Below, one piece after another: positions 1 to 11,434 of a stretch of DNA of 64,000 nt; within the stretch, counting starts at the first letter, position 1, and each line of letters opens with the position of its first letter. This DNA is from Haematococcus lacustris (lineage: Eukaryota > Chlorophyta > Chlorophyceae > Chlamydomonadales > Haematococcaceae). Location: contig JASKMD010000020.1 of the NCBI GenBank assembly GCA_030144725.1, positions 3,717,000 to 3,780,999 of the forward strand, written 5' to 3'. The notes below the pieces were generated by a model. It did no database searches. It worked only from the letters and a program-made list of their open reading frames with translations, and was not told the origin of the DNA. The position numbers were made by a program, and so were the translations under genes.

Positions 1-579
1 CTGCTTGGCCTACCTCAGACTAGGCTGCTAGGGGCCTGGCGGCACTGTTAGCCCAAGCGCTACTGGTAGACTGTTGTGCACCGGCGCGTGAAAAGGGGCG
101 TTGAGAGGCCACGCCAATGCCATGCAGGGCATGTTGCCGCCACAAGCTGCTTCAAGGCCACTGCAGCGACATGTGGGGGAGGAGGCAGCAGCAGCCAGAC
201 AGGGGAGGAGGCAGCAGCAGCGGCAGCAACCACGCCAGCAGCAGCCTCTGCACAGCCTAGCTGTCACCACCCTGGCCTGGACCCCAACCCTCCTGGCCCT
301 GGCCTGGAGGGGTGGGACCCCCCTGGCCTCGTTTGGCCTCTCCAGCCCCCTGGCCCTAGCCTGGGCCCCACCCCTCGCCCTACCTGCCTGCTGCCTGCAC
401 AAGCACTGAATCTGGCCCACCCTGACTGCCCTGCACCTCCCAACCTCCCTTCCTCCCGGCTTGGCCCTCCCTGACCCTAACCCTGACCTTGCTCCAGTCC
501 ACTTCTCCTCCACCCTCCCACCTTTCCCCGCACTGCCCCACCCCTCCCCTTGCACTCCCTCCCCCTAGGCCACCCCCAC
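1..579. other. Probable intron or flank of the WDR55-like gene
   Basis: Pyrimidine-rich on the plus strand (many CCCT and CCAGC runs, CAG clusters near 185-245). Open frames exist on both strands but have the compositional look of low-complexity sequence, and none continues the WD40 protein. I see no gene here. Confidence 0.4.
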
Positions 580-779
580 CTCAGGCGGCAGGCGCGCAGG
601 TCATGGACTGACAGGGTGCCGTCCCCACTGCTCACCACCAGGGCCGCCTCCTGGGGCTGCAGGGCGGCGTCGCTGATGAAGTCAGTGTGCTTGCGGTACG
701 CCATCACCTGGCAGTCCAGGGCGGGGGGCAGCACAGTGGGCGCCAGCGATGGCAACCTGAACTAACCGCACCAACACTG

Positions 780-812
<33 letters not shown>

Positions 813-850
813 AGCTGCCTCTTTTGCCAGCACTGCTGCTGCTGCTAGCA

Positions 851-885
<35 letters not shown>

Positions 886-2284
886 ACCACTGCTGCCACT
901 GTTAGGACTGGTGGTGGTGTTGGGAGGGTGGGCGTAAGCGCGGCAGTGGCGTTCCTGCACTGACCTGCTTCCTGCTGCGCTGGTCCCATACTTTGACCAC
1001 GCCATCCTCATCCCCGCTGACTGCCATGCCGCTGCCCGCCGCCCAGCTGCCACCCGCCTGCCCTGCTGGCATGGAGCTGTTGTACGAGGTACCAAGGGGG
1101 CTGACAGCCAGGATGCGCAGCATGCTGATGGGGGAGTCATGGGCGGCATCCTGGCACCAGGCCTGCGAGGCAAGGCAGCTGTGGTGGGTGGGCGGGCGGG
1201 CGGGTGGGCTGCAGTATTGCTGTGACTCCCTATGGGGGTAAGGTGGCGTCAAATGAGTGCTGAGGTTGAGGTGGTCATTACCATCACCATCCTCATCACC
1301 ATCAACACCATCACCATTAATATCACCATCCTCATCATCGTGTACTGGGACTGCACTGTGTACTGGGTACACCAGCCAAGGCAGACCTCTTGGTAGCGTT
1401 GCGGCTTCTGATGAGATCTATGGCTGAGGTGACCATGGTGGGCTGCAATGAGGACTATACTAAACATGTTCACACATGTGACCTGAGGGGGAGCAAGTGG
1501 CACCCCTGCCAAGAGGTTTTGTCTCATGGCAATGACGCCTGGGTGATTAAGTGCGCTGGCAGGCTGCAGTGGCCCAATGGCTGGACTGGGTGGTGCAGTG
1601 GGCATGCAAGTTCGTGGATTGAGCGCTGCCAGGTGATGCTGAGTCACCTGCTTGCCAGTTTTGCTGTCCAGGCTGCAGCGGTCTAGTGACTGGACTGGTC
1701 ATGCAGGCTCGTGGTATTGAACTGGTGACCAGGTGATGCTGCGTCTGCGCAGACGGCTACTGAAGGACACCCCTGCTGCCTACTTTCCCGCCACAAAGCA
1801 GGAGTGCATGCTGTAGCTGGCCACCTTTGTACCATGCTTGCAATTGGTCTTGTATGAAGCTTCCAGATTGGTACACAATAGCTGCATAACAGCCTGGGGT
1901 TGTGCAGCTTCACCTGCTTGCCAGTATTGCTGTCCAGGGCGATGAGCTTGCGGTCCTGGCCAGCTGTCACAAGGTGCAACCCGTCTAAGGTGAATCGCAC
2001 CGCGCGACAGGAGTCATTGTGGACTGTTTTGCTAAAGGCCAGGCTGTGGCTGACTCTGGGGGTCACGCTGTGGGTGTAGCTGAAGTTGTGGACAGTCAAC
2101 TCGCCGGACACAAGACCTGCTGCGGCCTGGTTGAGCGGGCTGACATCACAGCACTGCGTTGACCAAAAGCATGCCCCAACAGGTGACATGGAGGTCATCT
2201 TGCTGCAGCGAGGCGGCGATGCTAATGACAGGCACCCACCATCGGCTGCTCAGCCAGCTCCACCACAGCACACGGCGACTGCAT
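580..2284 (-). CDS. WDR55: WDR55-like WD40 repeat protein, 3' part beyond the window
   Basis: Exons on the minus strand, all in phase: 2240-2284, 1914-2153, 965-1150, 580-707. Exon 1 opens with MQSPCAVVELAEQPM. Exon 2 carries a blade with GLVSGELTVHNF and LHLVTAGQDRKLIALD; exon 3 carries MAVSGDEDGVVKVWDQRSR; exon 4 carries HTDFISDAALQPQ and SSGDGTLSVHDLR. These are successive WD40 blades (the GH...WD pattern, here WDQR and HDLR), and their order and the exon 4 motif match the WDR55/Jip5 family, which acts in nucleolar rRNA production. That role is family knowledge. The last visible exon ends in phase 2 at 580, and I see no continuation in 1-579, so the remaining blades must lie to the left of the window. 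The start was chosen because it is the first ATG that joins in frame through a GTGGGT donor and CGCAG acceptor. Another seven-blade WD40 protein cannot be excluded. Confidence 0.78.
782..890. repeat. (CTG)n / (CAG)n microsatellites
   Basis: Two CTG trinucleotide tracts (about 782-812 and 850-887) lie in the intron between WDR55 exons 3 and 4. They create polySer and polyAla open frames on the minus strand that are not protein-coding. Confidence 0.85.
1632..1690 (-). repeat. Duplicated 3' end of WDR55 exon 2 inside the following intron
   Basis: Read on the minus strand this segment gives LDSKTGKQ followed by GTGACT, nearly the same as the end of exon 2 (LDSNTGKQ followed by GTGAAG at 1914). 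A second partly similar stretch lies near 1695-1745. The copy has no in-frame acceptor of its own that fits the family, so it looks like a decayed internal duplication that includes a splice donor. Confidence 0.55.
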
Positions 2285-2529
2285 CGCGCCGGCTTCGTTG
2301 CACGTGCTTCGTCTTAACCGCGGGACAAGCTGGTAGGCTCTAGACCTAGCTAAGCAACGCCGCCTAGCTAGGCTGTTGCGGCAGCAAAGCCGTGTAGTCA
2401 GCCCATGCTATTGCATCCCATGTGGAAAGCTCGAGCAATACCTGCAAGCTCTGCCACATAGCTTTTGAACCACACAGCGCCACTGAGCAGGCTATCTCCT
2501 AGGATTGCCAGTCATTAGGACCCTTGTCG

Positions 2530-5500
2530 ATGCTGTCAAGGCAGCTAAACGTACGATGTCAAGCGCACCGGTTGGATCCTGGGCCCGCAGATGTGATAAA
2601 ATGGGGCGGACAGCAGCCCAGCAGTCGGCGCTTCGCGCTGAGCACGCTCGCGGGCACAGCCGTAGGTAGGTGTGGTGCCGTAGGCAGATGTGGTGGAGCA
2701 TGGTGTATGGGCTCCTTGTGGGGGACTGCCTCAGAGCTGCCTCGCAACGGTTGGCAATACAGTTTAGTAGCCCATGTGACAGCTGTAGGGAGGGCACATG
2801 TCCAGGCCTCGCCCCCTCTCACCCCTCACTCTCATGCCCCTGACTGCCAAGGCCCACCCTGTACATAGCCTGCCCCACCCTGCGCTTGTTGATGTGCTCC
2901 TGTCAGGGGCACGTCTGGGTCCATCTACTGCAAGACATAAGCCGTGGGTTAGACTAGATCTGAAGTGGTAGATTCTTTGAGGGCTCTGACAGTGATCTCT
3001 GACGGTCTGACAAAGTGTGTTTTTGTAATGGACATTACTTCCGCCCCACTCCCGTTGCGGGCACTCCGGTGTGTAAGTAGGGGGTGGTAGATTTAACTAA
3101 CAGTTAGATGTGTGTAGATCTATGTAGATGGACGCACCCTGGGCAGCAGGTCCCCTCATGAGGTAAGGTTACGGTTAACGTTAGTTAACCCTGACCCTCC
3201 ACCCATGTCACGAAGTGCCCACAGCAGTGACACCCCTGACCCTTGCAGCTCTGGGTGGCAACCTAGGAGGCATCACCACACAGCTGTTGGGCCTGGACGG
3301 TGGCAAGCTGGCTGAGCGGCTGCAGCTGGACGCAGTGTACCCCGTGCGTGGCCTGAAGCGCTGCGTAGACGGGGTGTATGGTGCGTTGCAGCGGCTGCTG
3401 CAGCCACCAGCAACAGCAGTTCAGAAACCCTTCCTGCCAGCTGGAAACCTCGTCACATATGAGCTTGCTGAAAAGCAGGCTGGCAGCCCATTAGATGCAA
3501 CACACCACCATCACTACTTCCCCCTTTATCACCTTTAACAGCAGATGCACTTGTCTAATTAGGTCAGGGTTAGGCTTACGGTGAGGGTTAGGAAAACCCA
3601 CCTCAATGCTAACCCTTACCCACACCCCTGCATACCTTGGAGGCGCTACATGCTCGTGGTGGCCTGGTAAGCACGTGGTTTAAAATGACAATCAGTCAAT
3701 CATCGCAATGCACCATGATCAAAAGCTGTTGTGGATGCGGCCACCATGCACCCGCCATGCACCCATCATTTGCAATGGTGTCGCAGCAGTATGCTTATTT
3801 ATGTCTGCCCAGATGCTTAATGTTTGTAGCTCAAATCCGCATGGCCCAGGTTCATGACCTGAGGCTCATAGCTTGACCTTACATGCACACTTGGCTCAGG
3901 TAGCTTACAAGTGAAAAGTATTCATGCAGAATCACAACTATGCAATTCACAGGTGGCCTGGGCTGGCACGTGTCGCACCCAGCCACCCAGCACCCTACTA
4001 CCCAGCGCCCCAGCCCTGCCACAAACCAGTACTTGCCCTGCAGCACTGAGCAAGCTGTGGCTGTGTGGATGTCCCGCCCACCCAGGCTTTGAGTTCCAGT
4101 ACCCGGCCTCGTGGCTGGCCGATCAGACGGTGGCATACCGCGCAGCGCAGAGGGCGGAGGCCAGCAGGGCGCTGGACATGCCGCCCCTGGCCCGCCCTCC
4201 CCGCCAGCGTCCCAACGTGTATGAACCGGTGGCCGCCTACGGGCCCGCTGGCAGTAGGTGCGGGGAGGGGGGCTGGGAGTGGGTGCAAGGGTAATGGTGG
4301 CCATGGACAGTGGCGGGCCAAGGGGGGTGGGGAGGGCAGGGGAGACCTACCCTTGACAGTGTCGCCCTCTATCTGTCGCAGTGGCCCATCACCTGGAAGT
4401 GGGTGTACACTGGCCCAGTCTGGGAGTGGGTGTAGGGGGGGGCTGTGGGTGTGGGCGGGCAGGGTGTGTGGATGTGGGTGGGTTGGCGGGAGGGGACAGG
4501 GTGTGTGTGCGGGGGAGGCTGGGAGTGGGTGCAGGGCCTGGGAGCGGATGTGGACACTAAGGTGGCGGTGGGTGTGGGCCTGAGCGTGGCTGTGGCCAAG
4601 GGGTGGGAGTGGCAGGCATGGTTGACTGGCATCTGCATTGCTTGTACTGGCAGCACCTCACCCCCTACTCCACAGCTGGCTCAGCGCCAAAGATGACCAC
4701 ACCCCTGACCACACCCCTGACCACACCCCTGACCACACCCCTGCGTCAAAGATGCTGATGACAATTGGCCAGCACAGGCTCATGGCTAAGGCCTTCTGAG
4801 CTCATGGCTGTGCAGGCAAGACTGTCAGCACGCCATGGCAGCTGTCCCGCAGCAGGGAGTGAGGTGTCACCGTTTAAGTGTGGCCGTGTGACTGTCTGGC
4901 TGTGCAGTGGTGAAGAGAATGTCAGTGTGATTGTGGCGCCAATCTTTGAGGGCTTCAGCCTCAGCGCCATGGGCTCCCCTGAGAAGGTGGCAACGCAGTT
5001 CCTCGCCACAGTGAGCTACTCAGCCTCACATCATCACACCTCTCTCATTGCCATGCCCATCTACTTTGTATGTAGGAACAAGCTGCCCTGCGTCTGCCAG
5101 CATATGCCAGACTCAGTCACTCTGAGCATTGCTGCGTGGTGGTGTCCTCCGCTGGTGGCATTCAATCACACGGCATGACTGCCAGCTTGCTGTTGTTTCT
5201 TGGCTGCCTGATCCAACCCAGACCATTTCTGAAGTCACGTTCCATTCCCCCCTCTAGCCTCTTCCACCACCTTTGAACCCCCTGGCCATCTCTCCCAGGC
5301 CTGCCACAAAGACTGCACCCCACCCTATGCCATGACTGACTGTTGAGAAGGCCCCTGCACCACACCACCTCCATGCTCCTGCACTTCTGCCCTGAAGCCA
5401 TGCGTGCACACTGCAGCTGTGCTGCTCTCAAACTCCTCCAACGCCTTGTGTGGCCGCTTCTTGCCCGGTGCAGATCGCGCCTGAGGGCAGCGCCAAGGAA

Positions 5501-7005
5501 GCTCACCTGCTGTCTGCTTCGTCCAGGGCCGGCCCTGACGGGACGCCCTACTACAGGCAAGGCCAGGGGCTAGGGGCCGGAGGCTTCCAGGGCCAAGGGC
5601 CAGGGTTCAGGGCGTCTGCCTGCACTTCACTTGTTCCTGGTGTGGGGATACCATCCGCCACCACTTGCCCTACCCTGCTTGTGTGAACCCTCGCAACCCA
5701 CTAGGCCACCCTGCCCCTAGACTGTGCCTCCCCCATGTGCATCAGCCAGCGCTGTTGCTCTCCCCTGCTTGTGTTGGCCTTCTCACTTCTTGCTCATCAT
5801 GAGGCAGTTGGCAGCCTCTTGCTCATCTCTGGCACAACCACTCGCCTCAGGCAACACACAGATACGTTCAATTCAGTTCAAACCACATTGCAACACAGCT
5901 GGTGTGGCCGCACATGGGTGAAAACCATGTAATGATGCTGCTGTTAATGATGGTGACATGTTGATTGAGCATTGATTCTCGACGCTGATGACATGGTAGG
6001 GAACAAGCCACCGGTGTGGTGTTTGTAGTCATCAAGGGTGTGACCAATGAAGCTACAGTTATACTTCAGCCGAGTGAGCTTACCCACAGGCAACACCTTG
6101 TTCCATGTGAGTAGGGTGGTTGTGCTAATCAAATGTTGGTGTCCAGCATCCACTTTCCATATGGCATTAACATGCCTTGCAGGGGTTTGCAATGCCATCA
6201 ACACTGGCAGCAGCCTCATGGATGTCTCATGCATGGCTTTCATGGCTTTCATGCCTGCAGCATGGAGTACACGGTCAAGGGCCCAAACTTTGCTCGCCAC
6301 AATCTGTCTGTCATCACCTCCAAGTGAGTGACAGCTGCACATGCAAGCAATTGCACATGGGGCTTATGTCAGCCCAATACTCTGACATGCCTACCTGAGT
6401 GTGACCAGCGCGCTTACCACCCTTACCCTTACCCCTAGTAGCTGAGCGAGGTTATCCACAGTCAAACATGTTGTTCCTTGTTGAATGAGTTTTGTTTGCC
6501 TGACATGCCTGCTGTTGCTCTATGTTAAATGAGGTATGTTTGTCTGACATGCCTACTCACATGTCTATGCCATGAACTGTATTAGCAGCCTAGCCCCGGC
6601 ACACTTTAGGCGAAAGTTGCTACACTTTAAAAAAGCGTGGCCCTGTCATTGCTAGCCGCATGTAACCCTGGCACCATGTCTAACAGCTGATGGCTTTTAT
6701 TGGTCTAAGCCAAGTTCTTCTAACCCTGCCGCAATGCACCCTGCCATGGACCCCTCCGCATGCAGTGAAGAGCATTGCTCGTCCTTATGCTCCCACATCT
6801 GTACCTGGCTTGGCTATGTGATAGTGCCACCATTGCGATGTTGCGATGGCGACCACCATACAGGAACGACCGGCTCTTCACCTTCAACGCGCAAGCGCCA
6901 ATCACACTTTGGGAGCAGGATGCGGAGGGGCTGCGGGCTGCGGCGCAGTCTTTCGCTCTAACCTCCAGTCGGATCGACACCACCGGGTTTCCAGCCAGAT
7001 TGTGA
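2530..7005 (+). CDS. PPD7: PsbP domain-containing protein 7 (PPD7-like), thylakoid lumen, complete
   Basis: Seven exons: 2530-2665, 3249-3380, 4086-4257, 4908-5010, 5474-5556, 6261-6323, 6864-7005; 831 nt, 276 aa, all phases consistent. Exon 1 encodes a basic transit peptide with a twin arginine (R33-R34, SSRRFALSTLAG) that runs into a hydrophobic stretch, as expected for import into the thylakoid lumen. The mature part has the order of motifs known from plant PPD7: ALGGNLGGITTQLL, YPVRGLKRCVDG, FEFQYPASWLADQT, NVSVIVAPIFEGFSLS, YTVKGPNFARHN and FTFNAQAPITLWE. PsbP-domain proteins are lumenal, and several assist photosystem assembly; PPD7's exact job is not established to my knowledge. Intron 5 (5557-6260) starts with GCAAGG, so it is a GC-AG intron. 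Which PPD paralog it is remains less certain than the domain. Confidence 0.88.
4695..4743. repeat. 12-bp tandem repeat, four copies
   Basis: The unit ACCACACCCCTG repeats four times in intron 3 of the PsbP-domain gene. It carries no coding or splice signal. Confidence 0.85.
5995..6160 (+). repeat. Dispersed repeat, copy A
   Basis: Core motif GTCATCAAGGGTGTGACC followed by a GAGTGAGCTTACCCACAGGC block, inside intron 5 of the PsbP-domain gene. It matches copies at 17330-17480 and 18060-18235 and part of 6428-6560. Read in reverse it gives a conserved peptide pattern (LPVGKLTRL...FIGHTLDDYK), which suggests a decayed transposon-derived reading frame or a shared repeat with weak coding relics. 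Confidence 0.6.
6428..6560 (+). repeat. Dispersed repeat, copy B (3' half)
   Basis: Contains AGTAGCTGAGCGAGGTTA and AACATGTTGTTCCTTGTTGA followed by GAGTTTTGTTTGCCTGA, the last parts identical over long runs to copy C at 17405-17475. It lies in intron 6 of the PsbP-domain gene. A further internal echo (AAATGAGGTATGTTTGTCTG) follows at about 6525. Confidence 0.6.
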
Positions 7006-7235
7006 TAACGACCAGGCCGCCTCTTGCCGCCTCTGTGCCCATTGCCCAAGGTGGACCCGCTGCCTATTCGGCAGCCACATCCGAGTTGACCGACGGCTGG
7101 AAGCGATGTATGTTACCGGCTTGCTGTACAGGCCGAGTGAGGGCGGTGCTGTGCGGTATCCCGCGATGTCGAGGTTGTGTGCAAGGTTTGCCTGCGTAAA
7201 GCCGACATCCGCCTCTCCCGGCGGCCACGCCAGTG

Positions 7236-8173
7236 TCAATGCTTCATGGTGACGTGCGATGCGTGTGATGCGTGCGAGAGGGTGCGCCGCATCGCGACCA
7301 GCTCGGCCACCGCAGCGCTGACCGTTGACACGACTGCCAGGAGTAGGCCGACAGACTCCACGGCGTGCAGAAGACCGTGCCCGATGTGCATGCCGATGCC
7401 AAAATGTTGATGCGACAGCGCAGCGACCACACTGACATGGACCGCGACGTCCACCTGCAGGCACGGCCGACACCACTTGCTACTCGACCCACTGGGGATT
7501 GGGATGTGAGAAGCACGCGTTCCTGGTGCGTGGAAACGGCGACTCACCACGTCGCAAGCAAAAGCAAGCGCAAACCCCATTGCCGCCAACCGGCTGCCCG
7601 CGTCCCGCTCTTGCTGCCAGCGTTTGAAATCGGCATGGGCCAAATGCGCTACAAAAACCGCGCCGATGGCGGGGAGCGCCACAAGAGCCCCCCTACAGCA
7701 AGCATCGCGCAAGCAGCAGCTGTGAGAGAAAGGGTTTAGCGTTTAGGAAGGGATGCTACGCGATTCCTAGCGACAGAGTGAAGAGTGAAGAGTGTGAGAG
7801 GACAGAGCCAGTGCGCAGCCCTGGACCAACATTGGCACTGAGGGTGTGTAAGGGTTGGGCAAGTATGGAACGGCAGGGATACATAAGAGCACCTGCGCCC
7901 TGCAGCCCTGATCACCTTGACAGTCGCCATCCTCCACCACCTCATTAGTTGCACCCTCACCAGCGCCGCAAATATTATAATCCCATGCACGCCATGGGCA
8001 CAACAGTGAGCAGCACTCCAGGCCATTGCTACATGCGGTCACCAGGAGGTGCTGCAGGTGATGAGAGGCTGCTGACAGGGGAGGGGTGGGGGCAGGGCCA
8101 CGCACCTGCTGACCCTGGCCAGTATGACAGGCGTGAACAGGCGACGACCCAGGCGGCTGCCTACAACCTGCAT
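7236..8173 (-). CDS. Unidentified small membrane protein (5' exons uncertain)
   Basis: Two exons are firm on the minus strand: 7548-7692 and 7236-7454, joined in phase 0 by a GTGAGT donor and CTGCAG acceptor. Together they encode about 120 residues ending at a stop, with three hydrophobic stretches: ALPAIGAVFVAHLAHADF, then AAMGFALAFACDVVVDVAVHVSVVAAL, then SVGLLLAVVSTVSAAVAELVAM; a charged loop (KRWQQERDAGSR) and a His/Gly-rich turn (HFGIGMHIGHGLLH) lie between them. Exon 7548-7692 starts with one spare base, so at least one earlier exon exists. A candidate with VVGSRLGRRLFTPVILAR lies at about 8115-8173, but its phase does not fit directly and a small exon between would be needed. I do not recognise the family. 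Confidence 0.5.
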
Positions 8174-8415
8174 CAGAAGGCAGCGACTGTGGTCACGGAT
8201 GGCTTCAGCTGCTGGGCCCACACCCAGCCAGGCCAGCCATGGCAGACCTCATCATTATCATTGCACGGCACTTGCACCGCTTGGACATGCTGCAATGCTC
8301 ACTTCATGAGATTCACTGTGCCATGGCTCAAACCCACAGCAATGCCAGCCGCCCATGGCACCACCACCCTTCATGACAGTGGCCTGCATGTCCCTGCCCC
8401 GCGCTCAAACTGACT

Positions 8416-10956
8416 TCAGGTGGGAGGGGCCACAGACAGGCTGTGGGCATACAGGCCCGCAGTAGCCTGGTTTAGAGTCAGCTGAGCAGCAGCACCCACC
8501 CTTGCCTGGTACACAGACAATGACTTTAGCGTTGCAGTCAGCAGCTGGTCCACTACCACACCTGACATCCCTTGACATCCCTGAACCCCACGCTGCTCCC
8601 CTGGGCACACGCCTCGTGGCACCTGACCCCTACCTCCCCTGCCCCAACCCCTCTGCTCTACGCACCTCTTGCCACTGCCACCTGGTTCAGCTGTACACAA
8701 ACAAGCAACTAAGGTGGGTCACACAGGGGGTGGCGTAGCTCCACAACTGCTGTGCTGCCCGGGGTTAGAAGTGCCTGAGCAGAAGCACCAGCCCTGGCCC
8801 TATACACTCGGGCACCTAAGCAAAGCAGTTCAGCATCTGCTGTGCTGCCATGGTTGTGACTTATGTAGCCCTACAGATATTTACTTCATTGTGGTCAGGG
8901 CTGAGCCCCAGTGGCAGGGAGGATGGCCGGCAGGGCAAGATAGTTTTCCAACTCAGGCGCCTGTCTGTGTACTGTGGCATAGGCCCATGCTGAGCTGCTG
9001 CCCACAGCCTCCCCACCTTGTGCAACACAGCGTCCAGCAGGCTGCCAGCTGCAGCGGTGCCGCCGTGGGTAGCCGCCCCAGCATGGGCAGCCACATGGCT
9101 GACCCCTGGGGCTGCCAGGCTGCCAGCCGTATGGCCAATAGAGATGGTGGCAGCCTGGTCGGCCACGTGGCCAACTGCAGAGCATGAGAGCAGCATGACA
9201 ACATGAATAGCAGCAATTGCTCTACAACACTTCTCTTGTTTAATAATTTCATGAGTGGCTGTCGCCTCCATGCGGCGGTGGTAGGCCCAGCAGCATTACT
9301 CATGTATGTCATGTCCATCACACATAGCTCCATGGCCACTAACCACATAACACCACATCCACACATGCACATGGCGATCACCCAGTCATCAGTGTGACTG
9401 TGTGGGATGCAAACAGGGCTATACAGTACCACAAGTGTCTGATGGCTGACATCTCCTAAGTTTGCGCAAGCCAAGTTTGCGCAAGCCAAGCAGAAGGAGC
9501 GTCTGGCAAAGAGCCCGCAGTCTTGATGCAGTGCTGCTGGCCTGCTGCGAGATGGGTGAGGCGGCCTAGGGGCATTGAGCAACGGCAGGGCATGGTGGTG
9601 CTGGTGGAGAAGTATAATTTCAGCTGCTTGACCTCAGCGTGGGCGCCACACCCCAACATCTCGTCACACCGCCTCGCGCTCACAACCCACCGGTTCGTTG
9701 TGTGACGCGCTCGCCCACACGCTCTGCCAGTCGCTCCCCGGCTCGGCCCACCATCCGTTCACCAACTCGCTCCGCCATCCGTTCGCCAACCCGCTCGCCA
9801 ACCCGCTCTGCCATGCGCTCGCCGACACGCTCTGCTACTCGCTCGCCAACACGCTCTGCTACTCGCTCGCCAACACGCTCTGCGACTCGCTCGCCGACAC
9901 GCTCTGCGACTCGCTCGCCGACACGTTCTGCCATCCGTTCGCCAACCCGCTCAGCGAGCCGCTCCCCTATACGTTCGCCAACGCGCTCGCCTGTAACAGT
10001 GCACATGGGTCACATCACTGTGTGTACTGGGCCTTGACTGAACAGACAGTCGACACCACCCGTTCACAGTGACAACACTGGCAAGCAGGCCGGCAGGGCT
10101 GAGCCCGGCAGGCAACAGCTGAGTCGACAACTGACCGACATGTGGACAGGCCGGCAGCGACCAGCAGCAACACAAACATGTATGTGTGCATAGGGCGACT
10201 TACCATGAGGGCTGTGTCCCTCCAATCACTCCAGGGTTATGTCACATAATCACACCATGGGTGCCCCTCTCAGCTGACTTACCGGTACGCTCCGCCAACC
10301 GCTCCACCAACCGCTCTCCCGCCCGCTCCATGGCCCTCTCTGCCGCATGCTCTGCCGCCTTCATGCCCGCCTTGCCCGCGGCCTGCTGCCCCAGGCGTTC
10401 CGCAAGGCGCTCTGATGCCGTGGCTGCGGCCTTGCTGCCCAACTGCTGCATGAGCTGCGAGGTGAGCGGGCAGCATACACAGCGCCGTGAACAGCGCCCC
10501 GACAACGTCATCATGTGTGGCCTTGGGGCCTGCCAATGGAAAAGTGCACAGTAGTGTGGGCTGCCTGCTGCCGCCAGGCATGTTCTCTATTCAGACAACG
10601 AATGCCAACCATAAGCACACATGGACTGGTGGGAGGATATCAAGGGCACGCCCCAAGGGCTACTCTCCTCCCGCCCGACGGCAAGGGCGTAGTGTTTCTT
10701 TCTTTCTTTCAGCACCCATGCAGAAACGCTTAAGGCTGCGAGAGATACAGAGGTCGAGTGCTCTTTCCACCAAGCGTGAATAATGCCAAAGTGCACACCA
10801 TTTGGCAGCCTCCAACACCTATTCACACCCCCTCACTCTTGCTGACAGCCTCTCAAGCTTTGTGACAGCAGCAAGGGGAGCTGCAGACCCACCTGCTTGC
10901 TGCTCAACCGCTCTGCAACAGACTCGAGCAGCTTAAATGAACCCTTCTCCAGGGCC
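8416..10956 (-). CDS. Unidentified protein with tandem ER-rich helical repeats
   Basis: Minus-strand exons that join in phase: 10893-10956 ([21 protein letters not shown], written here over its 21 residues less one: core [18 protein letters not shown]), 10283-10454, 9691-9990 and 9017-9174. A likely last exon with [19 protein letters not shown] and APPT then stop ends at 8416; the join to it is not resolved. The 9691-9990 exon is about 100 residues of the pattern [AG]-E-R-[VMLI], four residues per half unit, which predicts a long charged amphipathic helix. The next exon is Ala/Gly/His-rich ([20 protein letters not shown]). Exon 10893-10956 starts with one spare base, so the 5' end lies upstream and was not found. 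Charged repeats of this type occur in LEA-like or structural proteins, but that is only an analogy. No known domain is visible. Confidence 0.5.
9691..9990 (-). repeat. Coding tandem repeat (ERVGERVA units)
   Basis: The exon consists of 12-bp half units (Glu-Arg-x-Ala/Gly) arranged mostly as 24-bp units, at least ten copies with the GTC/ATG-type changes at the third position. The plus strand is also open and reads as [10 protein letters not shown] dipeptide repeats. Confidence 0.8.
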
Positions 10957-11221
10957 CTGCACCATGGCACCACACAGCAGGAAGTGTAAGGTTATGCCTG
11001 TGACATGGCAACCACTAAAAGTATGTATGCGTACCAAATTGATACCATGTGCTGGAGCTTTCATTTTTATTTGCCATTACATCAGATTTCTTTTTATACC
11101 TGGCAGTGTTACCAGCAGGGTTTCTGGGTCTTGGCATTTATCATCATCACCGCATCAGCAAGTTGCTTACACATAGTATCAGTATGGTATGCAGAAGAGT
11201 GGCAAACGCCACGTTGAGCCA

Positions 11222-11434
11222 GCAAACCACTAAGAGCATGGAGCATGCACTGAGAGCATGCAGCAGCCCCTGGAGCTGTGCTACTGCCTGACCTGCCGCC
11301 GTTGTGCCACTCAGGCTCATGGGGCGAGCAGCAAGCTAGGCTGACAGACAGGCTGCGCAAGGCCGAGCAGCGAGAGCAGCGGGCATGGGAGGAGCAGAGG
11401 CAAGCTGCAACTGAAGCATGGCGGCAGCTGAGCT
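11222..11434 (+). pseudogene. Fanzor/TnpB-like C-terminal fragment
   Basis: The segment gives ESMQQPLELCYCLTCRRC at about 11250-11310, the ESxxxPLELC motif that follows the third RuvC block in the long pseudogene at 35-38.7 kb. A stop follows at 11337-11339, and a downstream frame (TDRLRKAEQREQRAWEEQRQ, to a stop at 11434) may be unrelated. No RuvC residues survive. It is a scrap of the family, too short to be a working gene. Confidence 0.5.

Noticed and set aside
9639..10037. Plus-strand [10 protein letters not shown] open frame as an SR protein
   Set aside because: The minus-strand reading joins in phase to neighbouring exons on both sides, while the plus-strand frame has no supporting exons.
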